A stretch of DNA of 64,000 nucleotides from Planctomycetota bacterium (lineage in GTDB: Bacteria; Planctomycetota; Phycisphaerae; Phycisphaerales; Phycisphaeraceae). Made by a program: the position numbers and the translations under genes. The DNA is taken from the NCBI GenBank assembly GCA_024279275.1, contig JAJRRS010000006.1, positions 1-64,000 of the forward strand, given 5' to 3'. The notes beneath the pieces were generated by a model. The model had not been told where the DNA came from. It ran no database searches and saw only the letters and a program-made list of their open reading frames with translations. Of the stretch, positions 55,207 through 63,963 are shown one piece after another (the first letter of the stretch is position 1; each line of letters begins with the position of its first letter).

Positions 55207-55393
55207 TTTCAACACAGAGACACAGAGGCACAGAGCAAGGCAAAGAATGTTGACAGGATGACAGGATGACAGGATGACAGGATGGACGGGATCAAGCAGA
55301 GCACACTCGGCATGCCGATCTTATCCTCTCCATCCTGTCATCCTGTCAACTCTTCTCCTGCCTTCTCTGTGGCTCTGTGTCTCTGTGGTGAAA
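55207..55393. repeat. Modular nested palindrome, copy 5
   Basis: Outer arms 55207-55246 and 55353-55393 (CACAGAGACACAGAGG-type and CTCTGTGTCTCTGTGG-type). Inner arms contain four direct GACAGGAT units on the left and two inverse ATCCTGTC units on the right. It is about 187 nt long and could fold into one long imperfect hairpin. It lies between convergent genes. Confidence 0.75.
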
Positions 55394-55413
55394 TTATTTT
55401 CTTGCCCTCCACC

Positions 55414-55779
55414 TCAGCCCTCATGCTTCACGTTTCCGATTTTTAATTCCACGCGCCTGATCGCCTTGCCCTTGTGTCGTGTGACTAAGTCATCAAACAC
55501 GCCCGAACGCAGCAGCCGATCCAGTTCATACAGCCGACCGCTGGAACCCACCACCACCCGCAACACCCCCCGAGTCAACCCCGCCAGCCTCGTATGCGCC
55601 GCCAACTCCTCGGGCACCAGCTCCCCCCATATCTCTGCCAACTCACCCAACTGCTCAAAAGGCTTCTGCACCTCCCGCTTGAACTGCCCAACCATAAACC
55701 CCAATGAGAGGTCCGGGTCTTTGCGGTTCCGCCGCTCACGCAGCCCATCCAGGTGAGATTGATAAGGGTCTTTCGCCAT
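55414..55779 (-). CDS. DUF721 / DciA-like protein
   Basis: About 121 aa from ATG 55779; TATGAT lies 7 nt upstream of it. The DUF721 core is present: EIWGELVPEELAAHTRLAGL, RGVLRVVVGSSGRLYELDRL, IRRVELKIG. DciA proteins load the replicative helicase in bacteria without DnaC. It is shorter at the C-terminus than actinobacterial DciA, as expected. Divergent from aroK; the two -10 boxes are about 40 nt apart. Confidence 0.72.
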   Translation of the reverse strand: MAKDPYQSHLDGLRERRNRKDPDLSLGFMVGQFKREVQKPFEQLGELAEIWGELVPEELAAHTRLAGLTRGVLRVVVGSSGRLYELDRLLRSGVFDDLVTRHKGKAIRRVELKIGNVKHEG

Positions 55780-55786
55780 CGGCCGT

Positions 55787-55792
55787 ATCATA
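55787..55792 (-). promoter_or_regulatory. -10-like box of the DciA-like gene, probable leaderless
   Basis: TATGAT on the minus strand, 7 nt before ATG 55779. No ribosome site. Confidence 0.45.
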
Positions 55793-55831
55793 CCTTACAC
55801 CCCAGACCCTAGACCCCAGACCCAAATCCCC

Positions 55832-55837
55832 TACAAT
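55832..55837 (+). promoter_or_regulatory. -10-like box of aroK, probable leaderless
   Basis: TACAAT ends 7 nt before ATG 55845. Upstream is a C-rich tract with CAGACCC units and no clear -35. Confidence 0.45.
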
Positions 55838-55844
55838 CCCGCCC

Positions 55845-56372
55845 ATGAACCTGATCCTCTTTGGCTACCGCGGCTGTGGCAAGACCACGCTCGGCAAAAA
55901 ACTCGCCGCCCAGCTCTGGAAAGACTTTGTTGATGTTGATCAGCAGGTCTGCAAACGCTTTGACAACCGCAGCATCGCTGACATCTGGGAAACCGACGGC
56001 GAACCCGCCTTCCGTGCAGCCGAAGCCCAGGTCGCCGCCGAACTTATCCAGCGTAAAAACCACGTCATTGCTTTGGGCGGCGGCACGCTTATGCACCCCG
56101 ACGCCCGAAAGGCCATCAAAGACGCACCCGACACCAAACGTATCTATTTAGAGTGCGCCCCCGAGGAACTGGATCGCCGCATCCACGCCGACGCTAACAC
56201 CACGACAGCTCGCCCCGATCTAACGACCACCGGGGGGGGGGGGCTGGAAGAAATCAAACAAGTCCTCACCGAACGCGACCCCATTTACCGTGAAGTCGCC
56301 GACCACGTCTTCGACGTCACCCACACCAACCCCGACGAAGCGGCTCGCTTCATCGTGGCGCGGTTTTTGTAA
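55845..56372 (+). CDS. aroK: Shikimate kinase with in-frame G12 tract
   Basis: 175 aa, normal size. It phosphorylates shikimate with ATP in aromatic amino-acid synthesis. Walker A is GYRGCGKTT (7-15), shikimate site DVDQQV and FRAAEAQV, GGGTLMHP at about 83-90, lid RPDLTTTGGGG near 125-135, and adenine region RDPIYREVADHVFDV. The four glycines of the lid are written as twelve consecutive G (56232-56243), a classic slippage site. As sequenced, the gene is in frame. It stands alone with its own -10 box. Confidence 0.93.
   Translation: MNLILFGYRGCGKTTLGKKLAAQLWKDFVDVDQQVCKRFDNRSIADIWETDGEPAFRAAEAQVAAELIQRKNHVIALGGGTLMHPDARKAIKDAPDTKRIYLECAPEELDRRIHADANTTTARPDLTTTGGGGLEEIKQVLTERDPIYREVADHVFDVTHTNPDEAARFIVARFL
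56232..56243 (+). repeat. G12 homopolymer inside aroK
   Basis: Twelve uninterrupted G encode Gly-Gly-Gly-Gly. Gain or loss of one or two G would shift the frame and remove the last 45 or so residues. Confidence 0.9.
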
Positions 56373-56380
56373 AAAGATAA

Positions 56381-56560
56381 ACACCGCGAAGGCGCAAAGA
56401 TCGCGAAGTATGAAGGATGTATCCGCAGATTGCGCAGATGACGCAGATTAAGAATGGCAATCAGCCGGCGAAACGGCTTCTTCCAAATCTGCGTCATCTG
56501 CGCAATCTGCGGATACCTCTGTTCTTATCCTTCTTCGCGCTCTTCGCGCCTTCGCGGTGT
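56381..56560. repeat. Modular nested palindrome, copy 6 (best paired)
   Basis: Outer arms 56381-56408 and 56533-56560 (ACACCGCGAAGGCGC type, few mismatches) enclose inner arms 56419-56449 and 56486-56516, which are exact inverse copies over 31 nt. It starts 8 nt after the aroK stop. Confidence 0.8.
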
Positions 56561-56584
56561 AACTATCTGCCACCCTCCGCGCAT

Positions 56585-56660
56585 AAAAAAACCGAGCGAG
56601 GTTGAATAATGTATGGGGAAAATAACGGTTAATCGAGATTAATCTCTTCGCCTCACTCGG
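56585..56660 (-). terminator. Possible intrinsic terminator of the membrane glycosyltransferase gene
   Basis: On the minus strand CCGAGTGAGG (56651-56660) pairs at 9 of 10 positions with CCTCGCTCGG (56592-56601), followed by seven T. The loop is long (about 49 nt) and includes GAGATTAATCTC, which folds by itself. It lies 127 nt beyond the stop. Confidence 0.45.
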
Positions 56661-56786
56661 CGGTACAAACATCAGGTTGTGCGATCACTTGGCTGCGGGC
56701 CTCCTTTCCTTGTCTATCCATCTATATTATCGACTTCAAGACGGCACGAGTCAAGAATATTTTATGAATGAAGTGCCCAAAGCTGC

Positions 56787-59042
56787 TTAGGGCGTCGGTA
56801 GGGCGTACAACGTGGCACTTCGCCCAACTGTTTCTATAGGCTTCCACCCGCTGTCGACCAGCTTTAGTACGCCTTGGATCGTGACATCGACATCGTGGCC
56901 GTAGGTTCGGTGAAGGCGATAAAGCTCAGCCCAGTGAACCCAGACATGTGTGATGCCCTTGGACCGCAGTAACGAGGCCACCTGTTTGGGGTCGCCCCCC
57001 GACGCACGGATCACCCGCCCCAACGGTGCCTCATCGAACGCGGTGGCGTAAACAAATGGCCGAGTCAGATACAACAGACCCGAATTATCTGCGACCAGCA
57101 GCGTCTTGCTTCCCGCAGGCAGACGATTAATCGGATGGGCCGTCGGATCGCCCGGCGATGTCACGATCGGCGCATTGATCGCCACCGATATCGGTACCGG
57201 CAACGGCTCGCCGGTCTGCGGGTCCGTCACCGTCCGAGTCTGCCCGACCATTGTCGTGTAACTGATCAGCCCGACCATCACCACCATCGCAGACCCAACC
57301 ATCGGCCCGACAGTGGGGGCCTTGCGCTTCGTCACCTCCACCAGCCGACCATACCCCAGCCCCGCGATCACGCACGCCGGCAAAATCGTCGGCAGCAAAA
57401 AACGACTCTGCATATGCGTTGCAAACATCCAGAACAACACCTGCACCCCCAGCATCAAACCCAATCCCAACGCAACTCGCCGTGTCTCTCTCTGATTCAA
57501 TAACAACACACCCCCAACCGCGACCACGATCCACAACGCCGGCACCCCGCCCTCACGATCAAACCGCGCCATGTTCTGCGTCTCGCGCAGCGTCGGCCTT
57601 CCACCAATCGCCCCGTAACCCGTATTAAATAACCACTGCCGACCCAGTGCATCGAGCTTGCCCTCTGCCTTAGGCGACAACCCGTGCGCGGTGTTCCAAC
57701 GCTCAACCAGTGTTTCGTCCCAGTGCCCCGCGCCCAAACGCTCCGCCGCAAACGGGAATACCGGGTTGCCTGTCGCCACATAGTTACGCACCAGGTACGG
57801 GCTGAGCATCAACACGCCCGCCATCGCAGCGATCGCCGCGAGTTGCACGTTCCCAAACCACCCACGTCGGCAAAAAGTTTCTACGTCATAGCCCCCGCCG
57901 GGGGGCGGGGGTTTCGCGCCCGTCGTGTCTACATTATTAGAAGTCATCGATCGCGGGGAACCAACCCGGCCCTTCCGGGCCGGGCTATGGGGGGCGTGTG
58001 TCCATGGATTTACCCCAAGCAATAAGATCAACCCCACCGGGACCGCGACCATCATCCCGGCCGTCAGTTTCGCCAGCGTCGCGGCACCGACCAGCAACCC
58101 GACCGCGACCGCACCGCCGCGTGTGGTTCCCGTCTCGCCCAACAAGATCAGCATCGCCGCCGCGCCAAACGCCATCATCCCCATCTCGTTGTACGCCATC
58201 GACCCGGTGATCGTCACCCAGGGCAACGCCAGGAATAACCCCGCCGCGCCCACACCCACGGATGTGGAAGTCCTCAGCGCCACCAGTTTCCCAATCGCCG
58301 CCGCCGCCAAGAGTGCAAGCGTCACATGAAATAACTGACAGGTATAAATCCCATCCACCACCGACCCGCTGAGCGTTCCGATCAACAGATAACCGCCCTC
58401 TATCAGGCTCGGCAAAAAGCTATACACATTGTGTTCAAGCCCCGACATCCCCCCCAACATCATCCACTCGCGCGGCAGTTGCAGGTGGTAGCTCGTCACG
58501 TCATACCCAAACGCCTCCACCCGCCAAAGCGCCCCCGGCGGACAGCATGCCGCCACCAACAATAACGCCAGCCCCGGGGAGAGCAGTAACACGCTCCAAG
58601 GGACCACGAGCTTACGCCGTCCGCGCAGCGCGTCGTCTTTAGAAGGTAAAAGCTTCAATAGATTCAATAAACACCCGGCCCCAAACACCGCGATCGCCCC
58701 GTTCTGTGTCAGCAGCCCCGCCCACGCCACCAGCCAGTTCACTGTTAGCAACGTCGCCATCCCCAACGCCAATTCTTCAACCATGCAGCCGCGCCGATCG
58801 CGCATCAACAACACACGCAACGCAAACCCATACCCCGCCGCTCCCAGCCACAACGCAGTCAGCACCGGCAACGACCCCGCAACGACTCCAAATACCGCAA
58901 AGAACGCGCCCGGTTCCTGTGCAGCAATCCCGTTCTGTGTAATGACCCACAGAAACAGCACAAACAACGCAACACCGGCTGCGATCACAGCCGGATTACC
59001 CGCACGCGCACCTGTTTGAGGTTGTGGTATCGATTTCGTCAC
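56787..59042 (-). CDS. Large membrane glycosyltransferase-like protein (GT39/ArnT-like), with REP pair inside the gene
   Basis: 751 aa, GTG start, with TAAACT 6 nt upstream. About eleven to twelve membrane helices spread over 15-590, then a soluble C-terminal domain (600-751). The first loop motif VEAFGYDVTSYHLQLPREWM, with an Asp and a Tyr/His cluster, and EHNVYSFLPSLIEGGYLLIG recall the polyprenyl-phosphate-sugar GT-C families. In the middle a cytoplasmic loop (about residues 352-385, PWTHAPHSPARKGRVG to KPPPPGGGYDVETF) is encoded by two inverted REP-like palindromes. It probably moves sugars from lipid carriers; acceptor unknown. Confidence 0.72.
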   Translation of the reverse strand: MTKSIPQPQTGARAGNPAVIAAGVALFVLFLWVITQNGIAAQEPGAFFAVFGVVAGSLPVLTALWLGAAGYGFALRVLLMRDRRGCMVEELALGMATLLTVNWLVAWAGLLTQNGAIAVFGAGCLLNLLKLLPSKDDALRGRRKLVVPWSVLLLSPGLALLLVAACCPPGALWRVEAFGYDVTSYHLQLPREWMMLGGMSGLEHNVYSFLPSLIEGGYLLIGTLSGSVVDGIYTCQLFHVTLALLAAAAIGKLVALRTSTSVGVGAAGLFLALPWVTITGSMAYNEMGMMAFGAAAMLILLGETGTTRGGAVAVGLLVGAATLAKLTAGMMVAVPVGLILLLGVNPWTHAPHSPARKGRVGSPRSMTSNNVDTTGAKPPPPGGGYDVETFCRRGWFGNVQLAAIAAMAGVLMLSPYLVRNYVATGNPVFPFAAERLGAGHWDETLVERWNTAHGLSPKAEGKLDALGRQWLFNTGYGAIGGRPTLRETQNMARFDREGGVPALWIVVAVGGVLLLNQRETRRVALGLGLMLGVQVLFWMFATHMQSRFLLPTILPACVIAGLGYGRLVEVTKRKAPTVGPMVGSAMVVMVGLISYTTMVGQTRTVTDPQTGEPLPVPISVAINAPIVTSPGDPTAHPINRLPAGSKTLLVADNSGLLYLTRPFVYATAFDEAPLGRVIRASGGDPKQVASLLRSKGITHVWVHWAELYRLHRTYGHDVDVTIQGVLKLVDSGWKPIETVGRSATLYALPTP
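57887..57989. repeat. Inverted pair of CATAGCCC palindromes inside a coding gene
   Basis: 57887-57916 is CATAGCCCCCGCC plus GGCGGGGGTTTCG; 57963-57989 on the other strand is CATAGCCCGGCCC, GGAA, GGGCCGGGTT. Both share the pattern with the intergenic copy at 23627-23655. They are 46 nt apart, in head-to-head BIME-like layout, and read through in frame. Confidence 0.7.
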
Positions 59043-59096
59043 GACCAGAGTTTACACGACACAGCCACATCCGGTTTCGTATGCGGGGTTGATCGT

Positions 59097-60503
59097 CTAC
59101 GCCATTTTCCTGGTTGTCTTGGGCTGGTCGCAATGGGAGGTTCTGGACCGCACATCCCCCGTTTGTGTCTCTGTCTTAGATACAGGCATCTCGTCATCCT
59201 CGCTACAGCTAACCTCGTGGTCGTCCAACTCAAACAGCCGCCTCAACGCCGCCGCATAAAAACCAAGCGGCGCATCACCGTCGTGCTGATTCAACTGGCT
59301 AAGCGGCATGTGAAGGATCTTGTTTATCAGCCGCTGGGTGTGTTCATCCAACGCCGCCTCAATCTCACCCGGCCCGGGCTGGTCCGCCAGCTTCTTAAGC
59401 GTGCGTTGCCGTTCGTCATCACCGATGTCGTGGAGCTTGGTGCGCAGTTTACGGATCAGTTGCCCAAGGTCCGCGTGCGTGATCTGGCTCATGCAGGCCG
59501 TCACCGCCGAGGCGATGTAGCCTTCGCACGCCTGCGCCTGCTCGCCGCGCTGGCCCAGGCTGTTGGACACCACGGATCGCAGGTCGTCGATGTTATAGAG
59601 ATACAGGTTGGTCATCGAGCCGATCTTCGGGTCCGCATCTCGTGGCATCGCCAGGTCGATCACAAACAACGGCCTGTACCGTCGCCTCTTTAAGATCGAC
59701 TTAAACATCTGCGGCGTGAGGATCGGCGTAGGTGAACTGGTACTGGTCACCACGATGTCCGCTTCGACCAATAACTCGTCAAGCTGTTCCCACTGCCGGG
59801 CACCGCCTAGGTCCGCCGACAGATGGATCGCTTCCGCAAGCTCCGCCGCGTTTTTCAGCGTCCGGTTCACCAGCCAGAGCCGACGCGGCGAAAGATCCAT
59901 CATGTGGCGGAGCGTCAGCTTCGATACCTCGCCTGCGCCGATACCAAGCACGGTCTTGTCGGCAAAGTCCGCAAACACCTGTCTTGCCAGGTCCGCCGCC
60001 ACCGACCCGACCGAGACGCGCCCCGCATCGATCCCCGTCTCGGTCCGTGCCTGTTTCGCTGTTGCGATCGCCTGCTGAAATACCCGATGCAGCACCGGCC
60101 CAGCCGAGCCGCAGCCCGCCGCCGTTTTATACGCACGCCTGACCTGACCCAGGACCTGGGGTTCACCCAGCACCATCGAATCCAACCCGCAACACACACG
60201 AAACAGGTGCGCTACCGCCTGGTCCTGCTCCCGATGGATCGTCGCGGACGCAACCTGTCCCATCGGGACATCGAACCGCTGGGACATAAACGTCAACAGG
60301 TCATCGCCATCTGGGCTGCCGTGCATCGGACGTGTGATGTACAACTCGAATCGGTTGCAGGTGGATACGATCACGCATTCGCAACCGGGGAACCGCTCGC
60401 GGAACGCATCCAGGTGTGACTCGGTATCGCCACGCGACGCGAAACACTCGCGCAGCTCGACCGGGGCCGTGCGATGATTGATCCCGGTGAACAGTACGCG
60501 CAT
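59097..60503 (-). CDS. hemA: Glutamyl-tRNA reductase
   Basis: 468 aa from ATG 60503 (GGAGGGCGG upstream). First step of C5 tetrapyrrole synthesis: reduces Glu-tRNA to glutamate-1-semialdehyde with NADPH. The catalytic cysteine is Cys49 in VSTCNRFELY. GLDSMVLGEPQVLGQVRRAY is the family signature, the NADPH domain has GIGAGEVSKLTLRHM, and the dimerisation helix follows (QACEGYIASAVTACM). A C-terminal extension of about 45 polar residues (CSEDDEMPVSKTET) is extra. The ATG overlaps the stop of the upstream HemX-like gene (TGATG), so the two are translationally coupled. Confidence 0.95.
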   Translation of the reverse strand: MRVLFTGINHRTAPVELRECFASRGDTESHLDAFRERFPGCECVIVSTCNRFELYITRPMHGSPDGDDLLTFMSQRFDVPMGQVASATIHREQDQAVAHLFRVCCGLDSMVLGEPQVLGQVRRAYKTAAGCGSAGPVLHRVFQQAIATAKQARTETGIDAGRVSVGSVAADLARQVFADFADKTVLGIGAGEVSKLTLRHMMDLSPRRLWLVNRTLKNAAELAEAIHLSADLGGARQWEQLDELLVEADIVVTSTSSPTPILTPQMFKSILKRRRYRPLFVIDLAMPRDADPKIGSMTNLYLYNIDDLRSVVSNSLGQRGEQAQACEGYIASAVTACMSQITHADLGQLIRKLRTKLHDIGDDERQRTLKKLADQPGPGEIEAALDEHTQRLINKILHMPLSQLNQHDGDAPLGFYAAALRRLFELDDHEVSCSEDDEMPVSKTETQTGDVRSRTSHCDQPKTTRKMA

Positions 60504-61420
60504 CAGCCGCCCTCCGTGGGCTGGATGACCGCAGCACGACCCGCCGGATCGTTTTGCAATTCGTCCTGCTGTGTTCCCCGGGTATAGGGCAAGCTGGTTA
60601 CGACCACATACGTCGCCAGCAGCAGCACCAGCCCTGCGATACTCAGCCACGCCGCACGCCGTCCACGGAAACTACTGGCGTAACGCACGTTCATCAACAC
60701 CGCATACACCCCCCAGGCCAGCACCGCCAGAACGATCTTTGGCCCAAACCACCACGACCACGACAACGGCACGCCGCCCTCACTGGCCACCACCACGCCG
60801 CTGATCAGGCCCAGCGTCAGCAGCAAAAACCCCAGCGTCGCCGCGCGGATGATCGTGTTCTCCAACGCTTCCAGGCTCGCCAACCGCCCAAGCCCACCGA
60901 GGTTTTGCTTACGCCTGAGCCGTGCATGCACATACAGGTACATCCCCCCAGCGACCGACGCCACCCCGCAGCACGCCGTCCCCAGATACACACCCGTGAG
61001 GTGCACACCATGCCAGACCGGGTGCAGGTTCGGCAGGTCGAATGGCTGGTACGTCCACGTCGATGCGCAAAACGCCCAGGTCAATACAAACGTCAGCACC
61101 GGCAACGCAAACGCCGCCAGCCCGACAAGCCTCGCTCGACTCTGGATAAACAGCACCGCGCCCGATAGCAGGAACGACATCAGCAGCAGCCCATCACGGT
61201 GCGAAGTCACCGGCTGCCAGCCCGCCTCAAACAACCAGAAGCGCACGAACAACCCAAGCGTGACCAGCATGATCGCCGCCACGACGGCGCGTTGGGCCAC
61301 GCCCGCTGTTTTACACTGCTCAGGCCGACTCAGCCGCCGCAACGATCGGACCGATGCAACCACCGACATCACCGCCAGGAAAGCTAGCAGACAGGTTGTG
61401 ATCGGGTTAGCCAGGTTCAT
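60503..61420 (-). CDS. HemX/CcsA-like cytochrome c assembly protein
   Basis: 305 aa with eight or so helices. It belongs to the cytochrome-c assembly (CcsA/HemX) family: HPVWHGVHLTGVYLGTACCGVASVAGGMYL and PLSWSWWFGPK, the latter a reduced form of the WWG-WDPK haem motif. HemX lies next to hemA in many bacteria and affects GluTR levels. It overlaps hemA by one nt. ccsB is not nearby, so a HemX role is somewhat more likely than a full Ccs system. Confidence 0.82.
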   Translation of the reverse strand: MNLANPITTCLLAFLAVMSVVASVRSLRRLSRPEQCKTAGVAQRAVVAAIMLVTLGLFVRFWLFEAGWQPVTSHRDGLLLMSFLLSGAVLFIQSRARLVGLAAFALPVLTFVLTWAFCASTWTYQPFDLPNLHPVWHGVHLTGVYLGTACCGVASVAGGMYLYVHARLRRKQNLGGLGRLASLEALENTIIRAATLGFLLLTLGLISGVVVASEGGVPLSWSWWFGPKIVLAVLAWGVYAVLMNVRYASSFRGRRAAWLSIAGLVLLLATYVVVTSLPYTRGTQQDELQNDPAGRAAVIQPTEGG

Positions 61421-61455
61421 AGCGGGTCAGACTTTTCGTAGGGGTGGGGGGGCGT

Positions 61456-62085
61456 TTAATCAACATCATCCATCTCAGCGAGATCACGGTAGTAATCCAG
61501 CAACGCTTGCTCGCCCTGTTCTATCAGGATAGTCATCGCCTGGGGGCCGCACAGCTTCTTGAGCTTGGCCCGCCGTTGGTCTCTATCCGGGAATTTATCT
61601 TTGAGTATAGGTCGCCACGTTGAAGCCAGCCCGATGAGCCGGGGCCAATCCGGGTTCAGAGCCTTGGAAAGCTCGCCACGGATCGCCGCCGCGGCCGCCG
61701 CCGAGACCCCGCCGGTGTGGACCGCCAGGGTGATTAGTCCGTGATGCGCGTGTGCCGGGACCGTGAAGTCTCCAGTCTCCGGGTCGTCAGCTCGATTCAC
61801 AAGCACGCCAGCCTCCCGGGCTTGCCGCGCCGCCGATTCATTTACCTGTGGATCGTTACTGGCGATGATAACCAGCCACGCCCCAGCCAGGTCGCCTTGC
61901 TGATAGGGTCGTTTAATCTGCTTGAGGGGTAACGACGACAGCCCCGGCTCAAAGTCCGGGGCGATCACCGTAATCTCTCCGCCCGCCTCGATGAGCGCCC
62001 GTGCCCGCCGCAACGCGACCGACCCGCCGCCCACGATGACGCAACGCCTGCCCTTGATGTCCAGCATGATCGGGAAGCCTGGCAT
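61456..62085 (-). CDS. Precorrin-2 dehydrogenase / sirohydrochlorin ferrochelatase (CysG N-terminal type)
   Basis: 209 aa. NAD-binding VIVGGGSVALRRARAL, then GDLAGAWLVIIASND, NRADDPETGDFTVPA and GGVSAAAAAAIRGEL, where CysG has S-P-x-LA. The Pro is replaced by Ala here. It makes sirohydrochlorin and inserts iron to give siroheme, the cofactor of sulfite and nitrite reductases. It heads a three-gene tetrapyrrole operon with hemX-like and hemA. TACACT lies 7 nt upstream of the ATG. Confidence 0.87.
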   Translation of the reverse strand: MPGFPIMLDIKGRRCVIVGGGSVALRRARALIEAGGEITVIAPDFEPGLSSLPLKQIKRPYQQGDLAGAWLVIIASNDPQVNESAARQAREAGVLVNRADDPETGDFTVPAHAHHGLITLAVHTGGVSAAAAAAIRGELSKALNPDWPRLIGLASTWRPILKDKFPDRDQRRAKLKKLCGPQAMTILIEQGEQALLDYYRDLAEMDDVD

Positions 62086-62092
62086 GGGGATC

Positions 62093-62098
62093 AGTGTA
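62093..62098 (-). promoter_or_regulatory. -10-like box of the tetrapyrrole operon, probable leaderless
   Basis: TACACT on the minus strand, 7 nt before ATG 62085; no Shine-Dalgarno and no clear -35. Confidence 0.4.
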
Positions 62099-62172
62099 TC
62101 CCCTTATCGCCAAGCGTTCCGGCCCAGGCCCTCGGAAACCCCGGGCCGGGCACGTTTGGCAGGCTTGCGCCC

Positions 62173-63963
62173 TTATGCCGATCTTGCCGCGGACTCGTCT
62201 ACCTTGAACGTCCCGACCAGCCGTAGAAGCTGTTCGGACTTCTCGGAGAGCTGCACCGCTGCGGTTGCCGCCTGGTTGGTGCCCTCGGATGTCTGACGTG
62301 TCACCGCCGAGATCTGCTCGACGTTTCGGCTGACTTCCTCGCTGGTGGCCGACTGCTCTTCCGCCGCCGCCGCGATCGACTGGATCATGGTCGCCACTTC
62401 CTGAGCACCCGCGACGATCTGCTCGAGGCTCTGCCCGGCCAGGGTCGCCTTATCAACGCCCACCTTGACCTGCTCGGTTCCGGCGTTCATCCGCTCGACC
62501 GCTTGGGTGGTCTCGTTCTGGATCGCTGTGATGGACTCCGCGATCTCCTCGGTCGCCTTGGTCGTCCGATCCGCCAGCTTCCTGACTTCGTCCGCTACCA
62601 CCGCAAATCCGCGTCCATGCTCACCGGCGCGTGCCGCCTCTATCGCCGCATTCAGTGCCAGCAGGTTTGTCTGGTCCGCGATGTCATTAATCACCTCGAT
62701 GATCTGACCGATCTGATCGCCTCGCTTGCCCAGCTCCGCCACACTCGCGGCGCTGGCCGTGACGGCGTCGCTGATCGCGTTCATCCCTGCGATCGTCTCT
62801 TCGACCACCTTGCCGCCTTCCGCCGCGAGCTTGCCTGACTCCTGCGCGTTGTTGGCGGCCTCGGCACTCTTACGCGCCACCTCGATGACACTCGAAGACA
62901 TCTGCTCGATCGCAGAACTGATCTGTGTGACCTGCCCGCTCTGCTCGTTCATGCCCGAGGCGATCTCTTCACTGGACGACGCGATTTCCGTCGCCGCACT
63001 GGCCACCTCACGGGTCGCGCCGGCCACCTCGGCGATCACGTCGTGGATCTTCTTGATGAACTCATTGACGAACCCGCCTAGCTTGCCGATCTCGTCGTTG
63101 CTCTTGACGTCGATCCGCTGGGTCAGGTCGCCGTCACCCTGGGCGATGTCTTTGACCCGGTTGATCAGGTTGTTGATTGGCTTGCCGAACATCATCCGCA
63201 AGATGAAGATCAATAACCCCGTCGCCGCCAGCACGATCGGAACGGTCCAGATCAACCCGTTGGTGATAAACCCCGCCACCTGGGCATCCACCGGCTCCAG
63301 AGGCATCACGACGTGGTACGTCCCGTGCATGAACCCCGGCTCCCAGTTCTCCATCGTGAACCCGATCGGGTCTTTGCCGTCGCCGCTTAGGCTGTCCGCC
63401 GGGTCGCCGTGGCACAGCATGCACTCCTGGGTCAGACGGATCGCACGCATGTAATGCAGCTCGTTCGTCTCGGTATTGATCTTGTGTATAACCTCTTCGC
63501 CGCCCGCGTTCACCTGCTCGGTCAGCTCGCGCAGCAACTGCTCATCGAATGACCCCGGCGTCGGCGCGTTGTCCTTATTCCGCGCATCAAACGACGTGAC
63601 ATTAAAATCGATGTGCTCCTTCTTAGCCGCCTCCTTCGCCGCGGTCCACCCGGCGACCACCGGGATCGTCCCGAAGATCTTTGCTTCCGTGTAAGGCTTG
63701 CCCGCCTCCTGAGTCTGCTTAAGGTCGGCGAGCAGGGCGTTGGTATCAAACGCATCCAGCTTGTTCAGTCCCGCGGAGTGGTTCTTCGCCTCGTCCGCCA
63801 CAGCCGTAAACGCCGCCGCACGCTCGACCATCGCATCCGTAGCAGAGTCGCGATAACCTCCCACGAAGATGACGTAATTGACCGCCACCACGCCCAATAG
63901 AACGAACAGGATGACGGTAATCAGCCGTGTGGCTAAGCCGAGTGATTTAATGGCCTGGATCAT
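62173..63963 (-). CDS. Methyl-accepting chemotaxis protein with DUF3365-type haem-c sensor
   Basis: 596 aa. First helix 13-35, then a periplasmic DUF3365/Tll0287-like sensor (36-236) with a CxxCH haem-c motif at Cys181-Met-Leu-Cys184-His185 ([13 protein letters not shown]). The second helix is at about 237-257, followed by HAMP (258-310, with [17 protein letters not shown]) and the signalling domain with the conserved tip [21 protein letters not shown]...[22 protein letters not shown] precedes the ATG. The haem suggests sensing of redox state, NO or O2. No che genes are nearby, and there is no C-terminal pentapeptide for CheR. Confidence 0.9.
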   Translation of the reverse strand: MIQAIKSLGLATRLITVILFVLLGVVAVNYVIFVGGYRDSATDAMVERAAAFTAVADEAKNHSAGLNKLDAFDTNALLADLKQTQEAGKPYTEAKIFGTIPVVAGWTAAKEAAKKEHIDFNVTSFDARNKDNAPTPGSFDEQLLRELTEQVNAGGEEVIHKINTETNELHYMRAIRLTQECMLCHGDPADSLSGDGKDPIGFTMENWEPGFMHGTYHVVMPLEPVDAQVAGFITNGLIWTVPIVLAATGLLIFILRMMFGKPINNLINRVKDIAQGDGDLTQRIDVKSNDEIGKLGGFVNEFIKKIHDVIAEVAGATREVASAATEIASSSEEIASGMNEQSGQVTQISSAIEQMSSSVIEVARKSAEAANNAQESGKLAAEGGKVVEETIAGMNAISDAVTASAASVAELGKRGDQIGQIIEVINDIADQTNLLALNAAIEAARAGEHGRGFAVVADEVRKLADRTTKATEEIAESITAIQNETTQAVERMNAGTEQVKVGVDKATLAGQSLEQIVAGAQEVATMIQSIAAAAEEQSATSEEVSRNVEQISAVTRQTSEGTNQAATAAVQLSEKSEQLLRLVGTFKVDESAARSA

